A stretch of 64,000 nt of DNA, from positions 70,960,929 to 71,024,928 of the forward strand of contig CM049312.1 in the NCBI GenBank assembly GCA_026874595.1. Direction: 5' to 3'. The notes under the pieces are model-generated. The model did not search any database. It was given only the letters and a program-made list of their open reading frames with translations, and was not told the DNA's origin. This DNA comes from Sipunculus nudus. Its lineage: Eukaryota; Annelida; Sipuncula; Golfingiida; Sipunculidae. Positions 22,742 through 33,649 of this stretch are shown here, piece after piece. Positions within the stretch are counted from its first letter, which is position 1. The number at the start of each line of letters is the position of its first letter. The position numbers and the translations under genes are program-made.

Positions 22742-23465
22742 TCAAATGAATTATTACAGATTATCTACCATAACACACGGTCCCCACATTTGCATCATCA
22801 GGATGCAAAATCTGATTGCCATATACTGAACGCCCAAATCATTGCTTTTGCAGAGTAACGCCTTTGCTCTAGAGACCAAAATGAAATATATGAATTACCT
22901 CATTACAAACTTATCAGAAATGATCAAATAGCTGTCAGAGGAATAACAAACAAAAGACCACCTCATGGTTTAGCCATTTATATACATGAGTCCCCATGTA
23001 ACCCTTCACCACCACACAACACCACATTTTGAGTCATCTCTTCTCTATATTCACACTGAGACTCACTCACTTCAGATTGTTTTCCTCTATAGGTCATCCG
23101 CATGTCCCATCAGTAACTTCTTCTCTGAACTCCAAGTTTTAGTATCTCAGCTTGACCTCAACCTGCCTATAGTTATCATGGGCGATTTCAATATTGACAT
23201 TTCTAATATAATATATAACACCAAACTGAGACAGTTATGTCAACTCTTTAAATGTCAACAACTAGTCACAGAACCAACCAATGACCATGGAAATACCATA
23301 GATCTTTTCTTTACTAACTGTTTAAACGCTTCAGTTTCAACATTAGAAAACACATGGTCAGATCACAAGATATTATTCGCAACAATTCCACCTTCTTCAA
23401 TTCAGATCAAACATGGCAACTTCTCAAAGCTTAATCTACCATTTCTTCTCAATAGATACTTTTGA
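22742..23465 (+). pseudogene. Helentron C-terminal EEP (AP-type) endonuclease
   Basis: Directly after the helicase stop, the same frame codes for an endonuclease/exonuclease/phosphatase fold: AQIIAFAE*RLCSRDQNEIY (stop TAA at 22856-22858 where Thr is expected in the E-T-R motif), then GLAIYIHE. After a shift near 22990-23035 the C-terminal half follows as an ORF (22986-23465) with IVIMGDFNIDI and NTWSDHKILF. These are the metal-binding Glu, the GDFN Asp/Asn pair and the SDH His of the family. The helicase stop, the inner stop and one frameshift have inactivated it. EN-bearing RepHel is what separates Helentrons from canonical Helitrons. Confidence 0.8.
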
Positions 23466-23599
23466 AACATTCTGTTTCTTCTCCCATCAGCAAAAACTGC
23501 TTTCCAATATTACTAATTCGCTCAACTACATCAGTAATATATGTTACATCTGTCAAAATGAAATCTTTGTACCTATATACAACAATGGTTATACAATTG

Positions 23600-23643
23600 T
23601 ATCTGTCACATTCAGCTGAGCGCCGTGACCCATGGGTCCCTTG
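23600..23643 (+). other. Putative Helentron 3' terminus with palindrome
   Basis: The last bases before the shared flank contain the perfect 12-base palindrome GACCCATGGGTC (about 23626-23637), followed by CCTTG and then TTTAG. A short palindrome just inside the 3' end acts as the terminator in Helitron-class elements. The last four bases do not fit the canonical CTRR end, but Helentron ends need not. The border is set by where similarity to 29999 begins. Confidence 0.5.
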
Positions 23644-24325
23644 TTTAGATTCCCATTAGATTGTTACTTGGGATTATATATGTTTTAATTTATCATTATT
23701 ATTATAATGTAATATACAGTACTTTCTTTAGGTTATAATTTCAACCTGTTAAATGTGTAATTTTATATTCTCAAGAAAACTATGTACTTCAACCGGGAAT
23801 GTTTTTAATCTAAGTGAATTTAATCTTTGCGTAAGCTTCTGGTGTGGTGTGTGTATTTTTGTATGGAGCTGTACAATTATTTAAATCACATTTATCAGGT
23901 TATTCACACATCTCCCTGTTTATACAAATGTCAGCATCCAAGAAAGCCCTAAGTGAGGGTCTAACCACTTAATTAATTACTATAATTATTTCCCATAGTT
24001 CTAAAGCTCTAATGGATTACTGTGTCGAGGGCTAAGCTTGTTCCAATTGCACTTAGCCCAGAATAAGATTATTTATAGTGTAACATTATTTACTGACCTT
24101 ATCTGATCGACATACAACGATTCTTATAATTTATACAAAACCACATTGGGTAGGTAAACCTAACCGTGAAACATGGAATTCCTCCTTTTTAAATCCTTCT
24201 TGCTTCATTTGCTTTTGTTTCTCTACGTATGGATAAGAGTATGTGTGTTCGTGTCGAATGTGCAGAATATATTTTAAAAAGCTGACATGTATCAGTACTG
24301 ACTGTATCGTTATATGACATGTAAA
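23644..24325. repeat. Direct repeat A of ~680 bp (partner 29999-30680)
   Basis: Starts at TTTAGATTCCCATTAGATTG and runs almost without gap to the sequence around TGACATGTATCAGTACTGAC. It includes CAAGAAAACTATGTACTTCA and GAATAAGATTATTTATAGTG, shared word for word with the partner. The last part corresponds to the end of the second exon-like unit of the vWFD gene (RYSQY* in minus-strand reading). It shares no similarity with the partner on its left, where the Helentron begins. Confidence 0.9.
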
Positions 24326-26495
24326 CTCATGCTTTTTATAACTAGAACCTGGATCTTTTCTTTAAACTTTTACTCAATATGATCCTTTTTCTAGTGAAAA
24401 ATAAAAAAAAAACTAATTATTAATAATCCACAGGTTCAGTAAAATTTAAATGTACATTTCAATTTTAACCTGTATCAGAGTGAGTGAGGAATGGCAGCCG
24501 ATTGATTCGGGCTAATTGTTTATGTAATAATTCGGGTGACCTGGATGTGCATGGGCGGATTTTGTTCAAAATCTGTATTTAAATAGTCTTAAAATTTAAC
24601 ATAGGTTGTAAAATATAAATGTTGGTGTTTACCATGTTGTTCGACTCATAAAAGGCATTTAGACCTTCAAGCATGTCAGTCAGTAGTGTCAAGAGCCGGG
24701 CAAACACACAGCGTCGTATGGGCCTAATCTCCTTTTCCAACATAAAATTCTGCTAAGCCTACATTCTGAAATAACAAATCTTAAATTTTCAGAAACGCTG
24801 CCATCTTTCGGCGTAAAATCCATTTTTTTCCGTTTTAAGAGGGACAATTAAATCCGGTGGTGTGACCTGAACCTTTGCTTTTTAAGTCAGTCCAGGTAGC
24901 ATTTAGGTCGATCCCTTGGCGTATTTGAAGGCGCCCGAATTCTATATCTCTCTTGATCCGCGACAAGGGAAGGGGTCGGATTATATGCAACTATTTATAA
25001 TCAATACCTATAGGAGACCTGATGGCACCCAAAGATTATATGTTAAACAAATTATGATAAAATTATATACATATATATTTGAAAATTGCATTTCAACTTC
25101 CGTAAGATGGGACCAAGAAAAAGAAATATGTAAGCAAGAAAAGCGCCGTAGCTATAATTTTTCAGGAAATATTCAAGAGGATCACTTTAAAAACAAGAAA
25201 GCTACCTCATATACTTAAATACTTTTTTCAGGTATTCATATCTTTTATGCCTTTTTCCTCGGATCGTTCATTACCAAGCACATAAGTTATCCTGCTAATA
25301 CCAGTGTGGTAGATATATTTTATACCTTAGGTAGAAAGTTCGGCATTAACTGTAGTGATAATTCATTTAAACTTAAAGTAACTGTGAGATCCATATACTG
25401 TGAGTATTTAGCACCAGAAAAAAATGGATAAAAATTACATCTTGGGAGTTCTTTGTCCAACCTACCGGAAAACCTAAATTAGTTTGTAGTATCCCATTTT
25501 CTAAGGCAAATGCCAAATTAGAGTTATTCAATCCATTATTCAAGGTACCTTAAAAATAGTTTTCACTAGATAACAACATTAATAATTAACACATAAATCA
25601 CCAGTATGTCAGATTCAGCTGGCCCATGTTTTTTTGCTACTATTGCTACATCTGATATCATGATATCATCACTTAAATAAATAAGAAACTTTTGCAATAA
25701 ATCGCTTATTGGATAAAGTGACTTAGCATGGGGTCGAATGATTATGTTGGAAGGACGATTACCACACTCACTTGAATACAAAGTTAAGATTTTGTAAGTC
25801 CCAATTTAACAAAAGCCTTTCTTAATTTCCTTAACTGACCTGTCTCTTTTACCAGTTTTAGTCAAACTGGTCTCAAGTGTCGAGTTAGGTCGTTTCTCTT
25901 TTTTACTCATGGTCGCAATCTATTGTCATATTCATCCAGATAGATTTTAACATTCTTTTACAAATAAACATCCTCTTACTCTGTACACGCAAAAGGAAAC
26001 GTCTGCTTGCTTCTGATACCTGCTTCTTCAGTGTAAGTCCGTAACCAGAAGTCCGTTTTTTCCTTTTTCTCCTATAGATTAGGTGTAGAAGGTAAGTAAT
26101 CGGTGGAGGCGTCGGACTACGAAATGTCGAATGCAGATTAAATATCTAAAAGGAAAGTCATGACCTTTGGATGTAATTTTACATGTCTACTGTATATTAT
26201 ATCTAAAATCCCTATCTAAAAAAAGCTTTTAAATGTGACAATTGAATCTGAGCGTATGGTGATCTGCCACTTATGGTAACGTCGCCCTTTTTAGTTTTGT
26301 GCAGACACAATTTCAGTAACATTACCAGAATACAAAATATAAGCCTACAAAACACTTCTTACTCCTTCTAACACGTTATTTAATACCATTTTTTTCTTAA
26401 CACATGACGGATCCAGACAGTTGGTTTCAAAGGAAAATAAGTGGATTTTTAAAGTTTTAAGCAATTCATTTTTTTTTAAGACAGCATGCCATAAA
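24326..26495. other. Unassigned stretch with two weak ORF patches
   Basis: A plus-strand ORF at about 24916-25218 (with FYISLDPRQGKGSDYMQ) continues after a stop as another patch to about 25430. A minus-strand ORF patch runs from about 25915 (ATG, MSKKEKRPNSTLETS) through 25566 with frameshifts (including RPSNIIIRPHAKSLYP). Both look like decayed coding DNA, perhaps from transposons, but I cannot name a family. The rest is A+T-rich with no visible signal. Confidence 0.4.
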
Positions 26496-27802
26496 AAGTA
26501 ATAAAATGATTTTAAATGTAAACCATGATATTCATCGATTATCTCCTATAATGCTTTATTCGTGAAAGTATCGTTTCAGCACTGGTTGAGAAGAAGTAAT
26601 TGATGCAAAATTATATATCAAGTAGGAAACTGAGACTAGGGATCATAAGGACATTACTTTCGGGAATACCAAGAAAAATAATAACTTTTGTTTTCTTTTC
26701 ATGCACAGACCTTGCCACAAATCATCCACTCTTTCCAAAGAAAAAAAAAAAGAAAACTCAAAATAACATGTTCTCTTTACTGTCTTTTTATTCAGACTGA
26801 CCCGGTGTTGTTTGCAAATAAGCAAAAGCTGCGTACATAATGCAACATTCATTCAATTAAGGGGAATGGTGTTAAAAACGTTGCAGTATGGTATTGAGTT
26901 CATGCGGAATGAATTTGAAAAGTCTAGATAGAATTTATTTCTCGGCAATTGCTAACTACCACCGTGAAATTAAAACAGAGAAATTTCAGTGTGCAATTAT
27001 TTCCACATTGTGCAACCCGAGCAGTCAGATCCAAGAGTGCTGATCTGGTCCTAGAGTGAAAAACAAGATCCTTTCCCTTTTGATAAATATCTCCTAGTAA
27101 ATGTGCGATGGGTCAGTATTAGTCATCAATCAGGTTTCCCCAGTCGTGTTACACTGCATATCCGCCTGATGGAGGACACCTATAAACACATGAACAGTAA
27201 TACATTGTTCATTGTCCGAATTGCTTTATCAAAAGATTCTACTAAACTTTCTGTTTATAACAGGTACAATATGCCTCTGCACAACAAGTTCTGTAAAATA
27301 ATATCTTCCTCGGAACAAATAATTTTTTTTATATTAATATCAAATTAACTTATTCAGCTTTGTTCTATAAAACTGCGTCGTAAACAATGAGGGCAGACAT
27401 AAAATGTAAACGCAGAAATGTTTCAATATTCGTGACCTGGCATTCTTGTTAAAGGTCCAAGGTATGAAAACAACGTGAAATCTATATGGAGAAACGCAAT
27501 CAAACTAAAGGATTAAGCAAAACAATAAACCAAGTTTGGTATGACTTTGATAAATACGATGTAATCGATCTAAGGCTTAGTAATTATAATATATCAAAAT
27601 TGCAAATGTTCTAACGGGAGTCACAAATGCTATCTGGATCGGATGTTGGATGTGGTAAAAAACAATGACTTAAATAATTGCGAGTTCAGCGATTGCAGCA
27701 TCAACGTCTATATCAGGTATTTTTTATATTATTAAATTGACAATCAAAATTGTCAAAAATAGCAATTTAGTAAAGCAGATGCATATAAATACAAAAATAT
27801 TA

Positions 27803-27872
27803 TTACGGGTAGTACTCCCACATGTTTTCAATGGCGGAATCAGGTTGTAGACCCCAATCGTCGTCGTTAGCA
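27803..27872 (-). CDS. vWFD protein (copy 1), C-terminal exon
   Basis: The acceptor TTCAATTTTAG is at the right. The phase-2 join gives D, then ANDDDWGLQPDSAIENMWEY and a short tail, stop TAA at 27803-27805. The exon is 70 bases, exactly as in the paralogue (39641-39710), where the reading is DAADDDWGQGSDANI and a WQYY tail. Equal length and conserved acidic then aromatic residues show that both were protein-coding. Full product without the acidic exon is about 192 residues: a signal peptide, one vWFD domain and an acidic/aromatic tail. Function unknown; extracellular. Confidence 0.6.
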
Positions 27873-28030
27873 CTAAAATTGAAAAAAAGAACTCTAGAAG
27901 TGTAAAAGTAAATATTCTTTTTAAAATAATAAGGATAATTCCATCTTATCTTTTATCAATATCCAGAAATAATTGAACTGAAAATGTTAATTAAAAATCG
28001 TTTCATTATTAAGTATATAACACTGCTTAC

Positions 28031-28233
28031 TCATTGTTGTTATTTCCACATAAGCCTTCCATTCTTCTTTCGAACATGTGATCAACGCAAATGTATATGC
28101 AAGATTTACAATCCCAGGATACCTCGAGTTCCTGCTCGATTCTAAAGATCATCCATGCGCGACCAGCTATATAGAATCTATATATAAGGACACTGGTAGT
28201 GCTCACTGGTAAATCTTTATAGCCACCAGGGGT
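28031..28233 (-). CDS. vWFD protein (copy 1), second half of the D domain
   Basis: Reads from TPGGYKDLPV through IYRFYIAGRAWMIFRIE, LEVSWDCKSCIYICVDH and ends at MEGLCGNNNN. The GLCGN-x-N end and the V-x-W-D plus alternating hydrophobic strand pattern are the vWFD C-terminal signature. The acceptor is most likely the AAG at 28235-28234 (phase 0). The donor is AATGA/GTAAGC (GT at 28030-28029), phase 2. The exon with its upstream part gives 146 residues, the usual vWFD size. The paralogue at 39861-40069 keeps the pattern with a two-codon difference. Confidence 0.65.
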
Positions 28234-28934
28234 CTTCACGTATGCAGAGATAAACATAGATGAATCGATATCTCTATTTTAGATAAACTTTTTTAATTCT
28301 GAATAAAATATCTAACAAAGAGTGAACTATCTTTGTACTAACAATATATGCAGGATTGTAAAAATATTAAAATTGAACCAACTAAAATATCCGTTCATTG
28401 ATCACAAGCAACTAATTTCATATTCACTTGGCTATTGCAAAATATACAGCCGATTGATAAAAAAAAGCCCTCTACAATTATTTCTATTTCCAATAAATCA
28501 GCCTTTCCGTCAGTCTGTAAGTAGAGTTTTGCCACTCCTTTACAGCTTATGTCACCATTTGCACGCATAGCTATATCTTTGATGAACCTTCGTTAATTCA
28601 AGCATTTTAAACATTGTAATGCATAATAAAAATATATAATTTGTTGTTTGTACAGCACCTCTATTTTGGAACCGCGTATCACACTCGGCTGGGCCAACAA
28701 AGGGGGTTAACTCAATCCGAATGTCACAATTCAATGTTCAGTTTTGAAATTTTGATAAACCTAGTGAGGATCAAAGTATATATAATTCATATTAGTTCCA
28801 ACTAAAGTATGGTCTTTTGTGACGGTAAAAGTAGTGACGGTTTTGAATCGATTTTCGATATAATAGAAATTAATATATGTTAAAATTAATTATTTGATCT
28901 AAAAAAAAGAAAGTTTTACCAAACACAAACTTAC

Positions 28935-29173
28935 CATGAGGACCCTTTAAGAACAGTCTTCTTTGAAAAATGAGTAGTTCACATTATTATATACTATATC
29001 AACTCTCGCAATCAGGGATCGTTGGCCAAATCCAGTTGCTTTTGTTAACATTGAAACCTGCACAATTTTGTGGAGATCCGCGGTCACATTATACATACAG
29101 GGCACATTAACTTTAATTTTTTTCAAGTCATATGTCTGGCCGTCAGGGTCACGGCAAAAACCGCAGCATTTTT
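28935..29173 (-). CDS. vWFD protein (copy 1), first half of the D domain
   Basis: The acceptor is CAACTTTCAG and the donor is ATG/GTAAGT (GT at 28934-28933). It encodes CCGFCRDPDGQTYDL and then VPCMYNVTADL. This is the von Willebrand factor type D start pattern (Cys cluster, D-P, T-x-D, then C-x-Y-x-V). A hydrophobic strand series and SFFKEDC follow. The exon is 239 bases and joins the next in phase 0. Oddly, TAA at 28947-28949 lies in frame four codons before the donor; the paralogue has sense codons at this site. Either this copy is truncated, or the base is a polymorphism or error. vWFD domains serve extracellular protein assembly. Confidence 0.55.
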
Positions 29174-29998
29174 CTGAAAGTTGAAGATATATGTTAATGT
29201 AAAGCGAAAACAATGTGACAGTTCCTATCAAAACAAAGGCTAATATATAAAATCAAGCACTGTAAAAGGTTATCCATACAACACATAATAAAACTTATAA
29301 ATGACAGGACAATAGTTTAGATGGTTTACATAAATTGAAGTATACTTCTTAAATTATCATATTGGTAAATGCAAAAATATTGTTCTATAAAATAATTTTT
29401 TAAAAAAAATCTACAAGAAATTATTTCAATAAAATGATGGTGTGTTAAATCATGTAGAAACGCAGAAATTAAGAATAATGTCTATCACGTAAAAAAAGTT
29501 ATCCTTAAATAGAACGCAAATATAAAAATTATCTATTTAAGAATGTGAATATATGAAAAATAGATAATAAGAAGTAATATTTAAACGATGAAAACATTAG
29601 AAATATAAAAGTTGTAAATTTATCAATACAGCGACAAGTGAATTAGCGAATGGAAATGTGGTTAATATATGTTTCGGGAATGCTTCCCTAAAATAAAGAA
29701 TTCAATGAAATAATACAACATTCATAACGAAATAACAAAACTTTCTATTGAAAAAAAATGACCCACTTTTCACTAAGACCTACCTTGGCATAACGTAAAT
29801 TGTTTCTATGTCAAGTGGTTACAGTTTGTCCCTTATAGCTTATAGCTTTAGGTTAAGCTTATATGGCCTATCGTCATCTTGTAAATAGTCTCTAATAGAA
29901 TATTGTACGATATTACATGTGTATATTTGTTCTCAAAATTAGGAATTAAAAGCTTTGTTATTAGGATATAATAACTATGATAAAATAACAATTCGTTT

Positions 29999-30680
29999 TT
30001 TAGATTCCCATTAGATTGTTACTTGGGATTATGTATGTTTTAATTTACCTTTATTATTACAATGCATTATACAATCCTTTCTTTAGGTTATAATTTCAAC
30101 CTATTGTTGTTATATGTGTATTTTTATATTCTCAAGAAAACTATGTACTTCAACCGGAAATGTTTTTAATCTGTGTGAATTTAATCTTTGTGTAAGCTTA
30201 TGGTGCGGTGTATTTTTGTATGGAGATGTACAATTATTTAAATCACGTTTATCAGGTTATTCACACATTACACATCAAATTATACAAATGTCAGCATCCA
30301 AGAAAGCCCTAAGTGAGGGTCCAAGCACTTACATAATTACTATAATTATTTCCCATAGTTCTAAAGCTCTAATGGTCTACTGTGTCGAGGGCTAAGCTTG
30401 TTCTAATTGCACTTAGCCCAGAATAAGATTATTTATAGTGTAACATTATTTACTGACCTTATCTGATCGACATACAACGATTCTTATTAGGTATTCAAAA
30501 CCAATATTGGGTAGGTAACACCTAACCGTGAACATGGAATTCCTCCTGACTAAATCCTTCTTGCTTCATTTGCTTTTATTTGTCTACGTATGGATAAGAG
30601 TATGTGTGTTTGTTTCGAATGTGCAGAATATATTAAAAAAAAAACTGACATGTATCAGTACTGGCTGAATCGCAGAAATT
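29999..30680. repeat. Direct repeat B of ~680 bp (partner 23644-24325)
   Basis: Lies in the vWFD gene between the acidic exon and the first D-domain exon. It starts at TTTAGATTCCCATTAGATTG and ends inside the acidic exon-like unit. The partner is attached to the 3' end of the Helentron. Identity is high over nearly the full length, with small indels (for instance near 30110 and 30210). Confidence 0.9.
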
Positions 30681-30751
30681 TGGACATATTTTGATTCATT
30701 ATGGCAGGTCCGTGTCCACGTCATCTTCTTCTTCAAACACTTCCCGTTTCC
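30655..30751 (-). pseudogene. Acidic exon-like unit of the vWFD gene (copy 1)
   Basis: Follows a strong acceptor (TTTTTTCCAG) and reads KREVFEEEDDVD, matching word for word the paralogue at 45427-45524. After DDVD this copy lacks one base relative to the paralogue and reaches TAA at 30699-30701. In the shifted frame the similarity continues (GPAI-NQNMS and a final SQY stop at 30655-30657). It could be an alternative terminal exon giving a tiny secreted acidic peptide. It could instead be an internal exon whose donor (GTCAGT in the paralogue) is GCCAGT here. A partial third copy of its end lies at ~24300. Confidence 0.4.
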
Positions 30752-31538
30752 CTGGAAAAAAGGTCAAACAATGTTCTGATGAAGTTGAATAATAAACCTT
30801 TTCCGGTACATTAGTGACATCTGTTGACGACAATTGACATTACATTTCGGTTCCAGTATATCAACGAAAAAGAGATTATATGTAAAATAATTAAAAGTAA
30901 AATAGTCATGTCTTATTCATAGATGTGGGGTATTGCTTGTGTCTGTAGCATGTATCAATTTAAGAAAACCCGCATAACTAGCTCAAATAGCCCGATCGAC
31001 ATAAAGCTGTACTGCACATGCTCGTCGAAAAGGTTTATTGCATCATATGTTATCATGAAGAAAAATACATTACATTGAGTGATGACACATATTACCTGAT
31101 CAAGACACCACTCTTCACTGAGATAGAAAAAAAAAATATTTCACACCTTGTGCAAAAGCCGGTATGCCTACGTATTTCCAATTTAATTTAGAAGAAAATT
31201 CAGTATATATCTATGTATATATAAATATATAACATCTTACTTTATTGGCAACAGTTGACATGTGCCCTCAATGTTAACTGTTACGTCTGGTTTATAGTTA
31301 ACATGGCTCCGCATGACTTAGCTTAAAATTGTGTCACAAACATTTAAACATAGATAGACTAACATGAACTGACTAACATATGCATAGTGACATAAAAATT
31401 TATCATAGACATAGTAACAGATACCAATCGATATACTGTTAGTGTATAATAAAGATGGTAACATAGACATAGTAACATAAACAAGTATCATAGATATAGT
31501 GAAATAAAAATACTGACATAAACATAGAATAAACCTAC

Positions 31539-31605
31539 CAAGATCCACGACAGCAGCCCCCGCAAGTGCCACAGCGGAAAGAAACACAATACTTTTGGAA
31601 AACAT
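31539..31605 (-). CDS. Secreted vWFD protein (copy 1), signal-peptide exon
   Basis: Read on the minus strand from ATG at 31605. It encodes a classical signal peptide, with hydrophobic core SIVFLSAVALAGAAVV after a Lys. The donor is CTTG/GTAGGT (GT at 31538-31537) and the exon leaves in phase 1. This phase matches the phase of the first vWFD exon at 29173 directly (the split codon becomes GAA) and also that of the acidic exon at 30751. A homologous, broken copy lies at 46418-46483. The product is predicted to be secreted. Confidence 0.6.
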
Positions 31606-32480
31606 GGTTGAACCTGTATCAGAGTAAACCATTAAGCACATTCAAAAGTGATTGTACCCCACCCCATAAGCCCCCCCCCCCCCCATTTGCCCCGGCCCCT
31701 AAACTATAAATAATAACATGTCCCCTGTTCACGTTGTAAAATATACATATTAATTTGTTGTTGTTGTTTTTATTGAGTGTGTAACATACATCACCTATAA
31801 AACAAATGCGAGGTGTGCTAATAATTCCAAATTATTTTTCTTTCAAATACCTTTACTTTGTTTAATCAAAGTGAAAAAGCCAAACAAAACGTTTTATCAA
31901 TTAGGTGATTTCCAGAATTTATGTCCTCACTTTTAAATTCTTTCATTGCTTATAATCTGGAAAAAAAGTTCTTTTATAAAGAGAACAATAGCAATATGAT
32001 CATCTAATTATTCAGGCATTCATTTATTTTACTTAAATGCCATAGGGTAATTGGCATATTACCATTTGACTGAATCCAACTAATGACTTGAAATTTGTAA
32101 AGATCATTCAGGTTTTATACATATTTTACGATTGGCAAAAGTAATCATGAAACTATGTCGCTTACGATCAAACGTTATTATACGACATCATTTTTACCAG
32201 GTTTCTAAATATTTTTATATATGTGTTCACCTGAATTGTTTTATCGTCTACTAAGCCCCTTAGCACAGTGTTACTGAGCTTAAGCATTTTTTTGCAACTG
32301 GCACCTACAGCAGGAGCAGGTAAAGCAGTGTCGCAATTACTGTTAGGACTAATAGATATCTCTGGTCGTACACTGGGAACACTCTATATAGGTCCAGCTA
32401 TGTCTAGTAATATAATGTATTTACCCACTGTAGAACCACCGCAGACATGCTTGTAAATGCCCTATGCTTTACTATTTTAT

Positions 32481-33649
32481 TTACAGTTATGATATTTAGC
32501 CATGATTAGCAGCAAATGACACTCTACTACGACTGCGTTTGACATGAGATCATAGCAGTAGGGTGAACCTCGACACCCTGGTCACTTTTATTACATCATC
32601 TACTACAAGCTGACTTTAACATAACCACTGTTCAGACTTACCGAGATGTCACAAATACAACAAAGACCATGGCACTTTCAGTTCACAAAAGAGGATTTCA
32701 GGGGTTTTACATGCAACCAACCATGATCAGGCGATATGTATATCTCAAAAGTAACGTAAATGGTTGACACCTTTTGAAAAAGACTAGCTGTGTGTGGGTT
32801 CTTGTACACAAGCTTTCTGGTGCTCGGCCCCCTTCCGCAGGTGTAAATGGAGCTGTTCCTCAGGTAGCTGTTCCCAGTATGGTTCATTTGGACAGGATTA
32901 TGGCAAAGCTTGTCGGGTCTATTGTTAAGTTGTGTCGGTGCTGGCTGAATTAGGGGATTGGTGGATTAGTGATCATGATTTCCAGGTAGCAGGTGTCCAG
33001 TGAAGTGGTTACTGATCCTTAAAAGCAAGGGAGTGTTCCAAGTTTTCAATTGTTGTGTTGTGTAATGGTGTAAAAATAAAAAAGTATGTACATAGTCTAA
33101 AATAGTTGAGTCCTATGTTTAGTCTTTGTAATGGGTTAGGAATCCATTATCTCTGTTTAATCCCATATTTATTCAGTCAAACTGTTCTATGAGTTTCAGT
33201 TCCCATATTCTTCTGTTGTGTGTATCTGGCAGATAACCCATTAAAACACATATTTTCATGTCCGAGGCCTGATGTCCATTGTCAGAGAAATCATTTCTAA
33301 CTAGTGATTGAACATATCTACACTATCCAGTACATAAGCCCAGAACATACTACGGAAATTATTCGGCCATGCGGATATAATCTAAGTTCACAGATCCTGT
33401 CGCATTTACAAGAGTGTAAATGCATATAGAATAAGAAGAAATACGCAATATGAACCTTTAATCGAACATCATTTGATGACCTACGCCAACGTAGGTTGTG
33501 GGGTTTGAGTGACAGGCAGTGTGTGTTTGTGTCGGAGGCATATCTTCGGAATGTCGTCTAAATGGAATTTAGTGGGACAACTTTAATCCTAATTTGATGC
33601 GTCACCTTCTAAAAAAGTAAGTTATTTAGCCTTACACACGTTCAATGTT
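32481..33649. other. Non-coding stretch between paralogous pieces
   Basis: No ORF of interest and no transposon domain. A G/T-rich zone at 32880-33120 shows no known motif. I see nothing that can be assigned. Confidence 0.5.

Larger units (their letters stand above)
14137..23643 (+). mobile_element. Helentron (Helitron-class rolling-circle transposon), degraded
   Basis: About 9.5 kb. It is delimited on the left by an 87-base segment that recurs at 11217-11303 and on the right by a palindromic GACCCATGGGTC followed by CCCTTG/TTTAG. Right of that border the sequence is shared with another locus (29999 onward). Contents in order: a 46-bp minisatellite, a protease-like ORF, a RepHel reading frame (21-residue repeats, Cys-rich domain, HUH Rep, PIF1 helicase) and an EEP endonuclease. 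RepHel with a C-terminal endonuclease is the hallmark of the animal Helentron/Helitron2 branch, known to move by rolling-circle replication. Frameshifts and stops make this copy non-autonomous today. The border positions are inferred, not proven by an empty site. Confidence 0.8.
26500..32480. repeat. Paralogous block, copy 1 (partner 38260-47350)
   Basis: Long-range collinear similarity with 38260-47350: matching anchors occur at the left (ATCATAAGGACATT, CTTTTCATGCAC), in all exons of the vWFD gene, and at the right (CCCCTTAGCACAGTG with GAGCTT). Order and strand are conserved, so one large segment was duplicated. Identity by eye is moderate (roughly 70-85% in parts) with many indels, implying an old event. 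Copy 2 is longer because of inserted transposons and a nested duplication. Confidence 0.8.

Noticed and set aside
22986-23465. Independent host gene for an endonuclease
   Set aside because: The catalytic Glu half lies upstream in another frame directly after the transposon helicase, so this is the C-terminal half of the Helentron endonuclease.
31318-31641. 107-codon minus-strand ORF taken as a whole gene
   Set aside because: Only the first 22 codons after ATG 31605 are exon; a GTAGGT donor follows and the rest is A+T-rich intron read-through.
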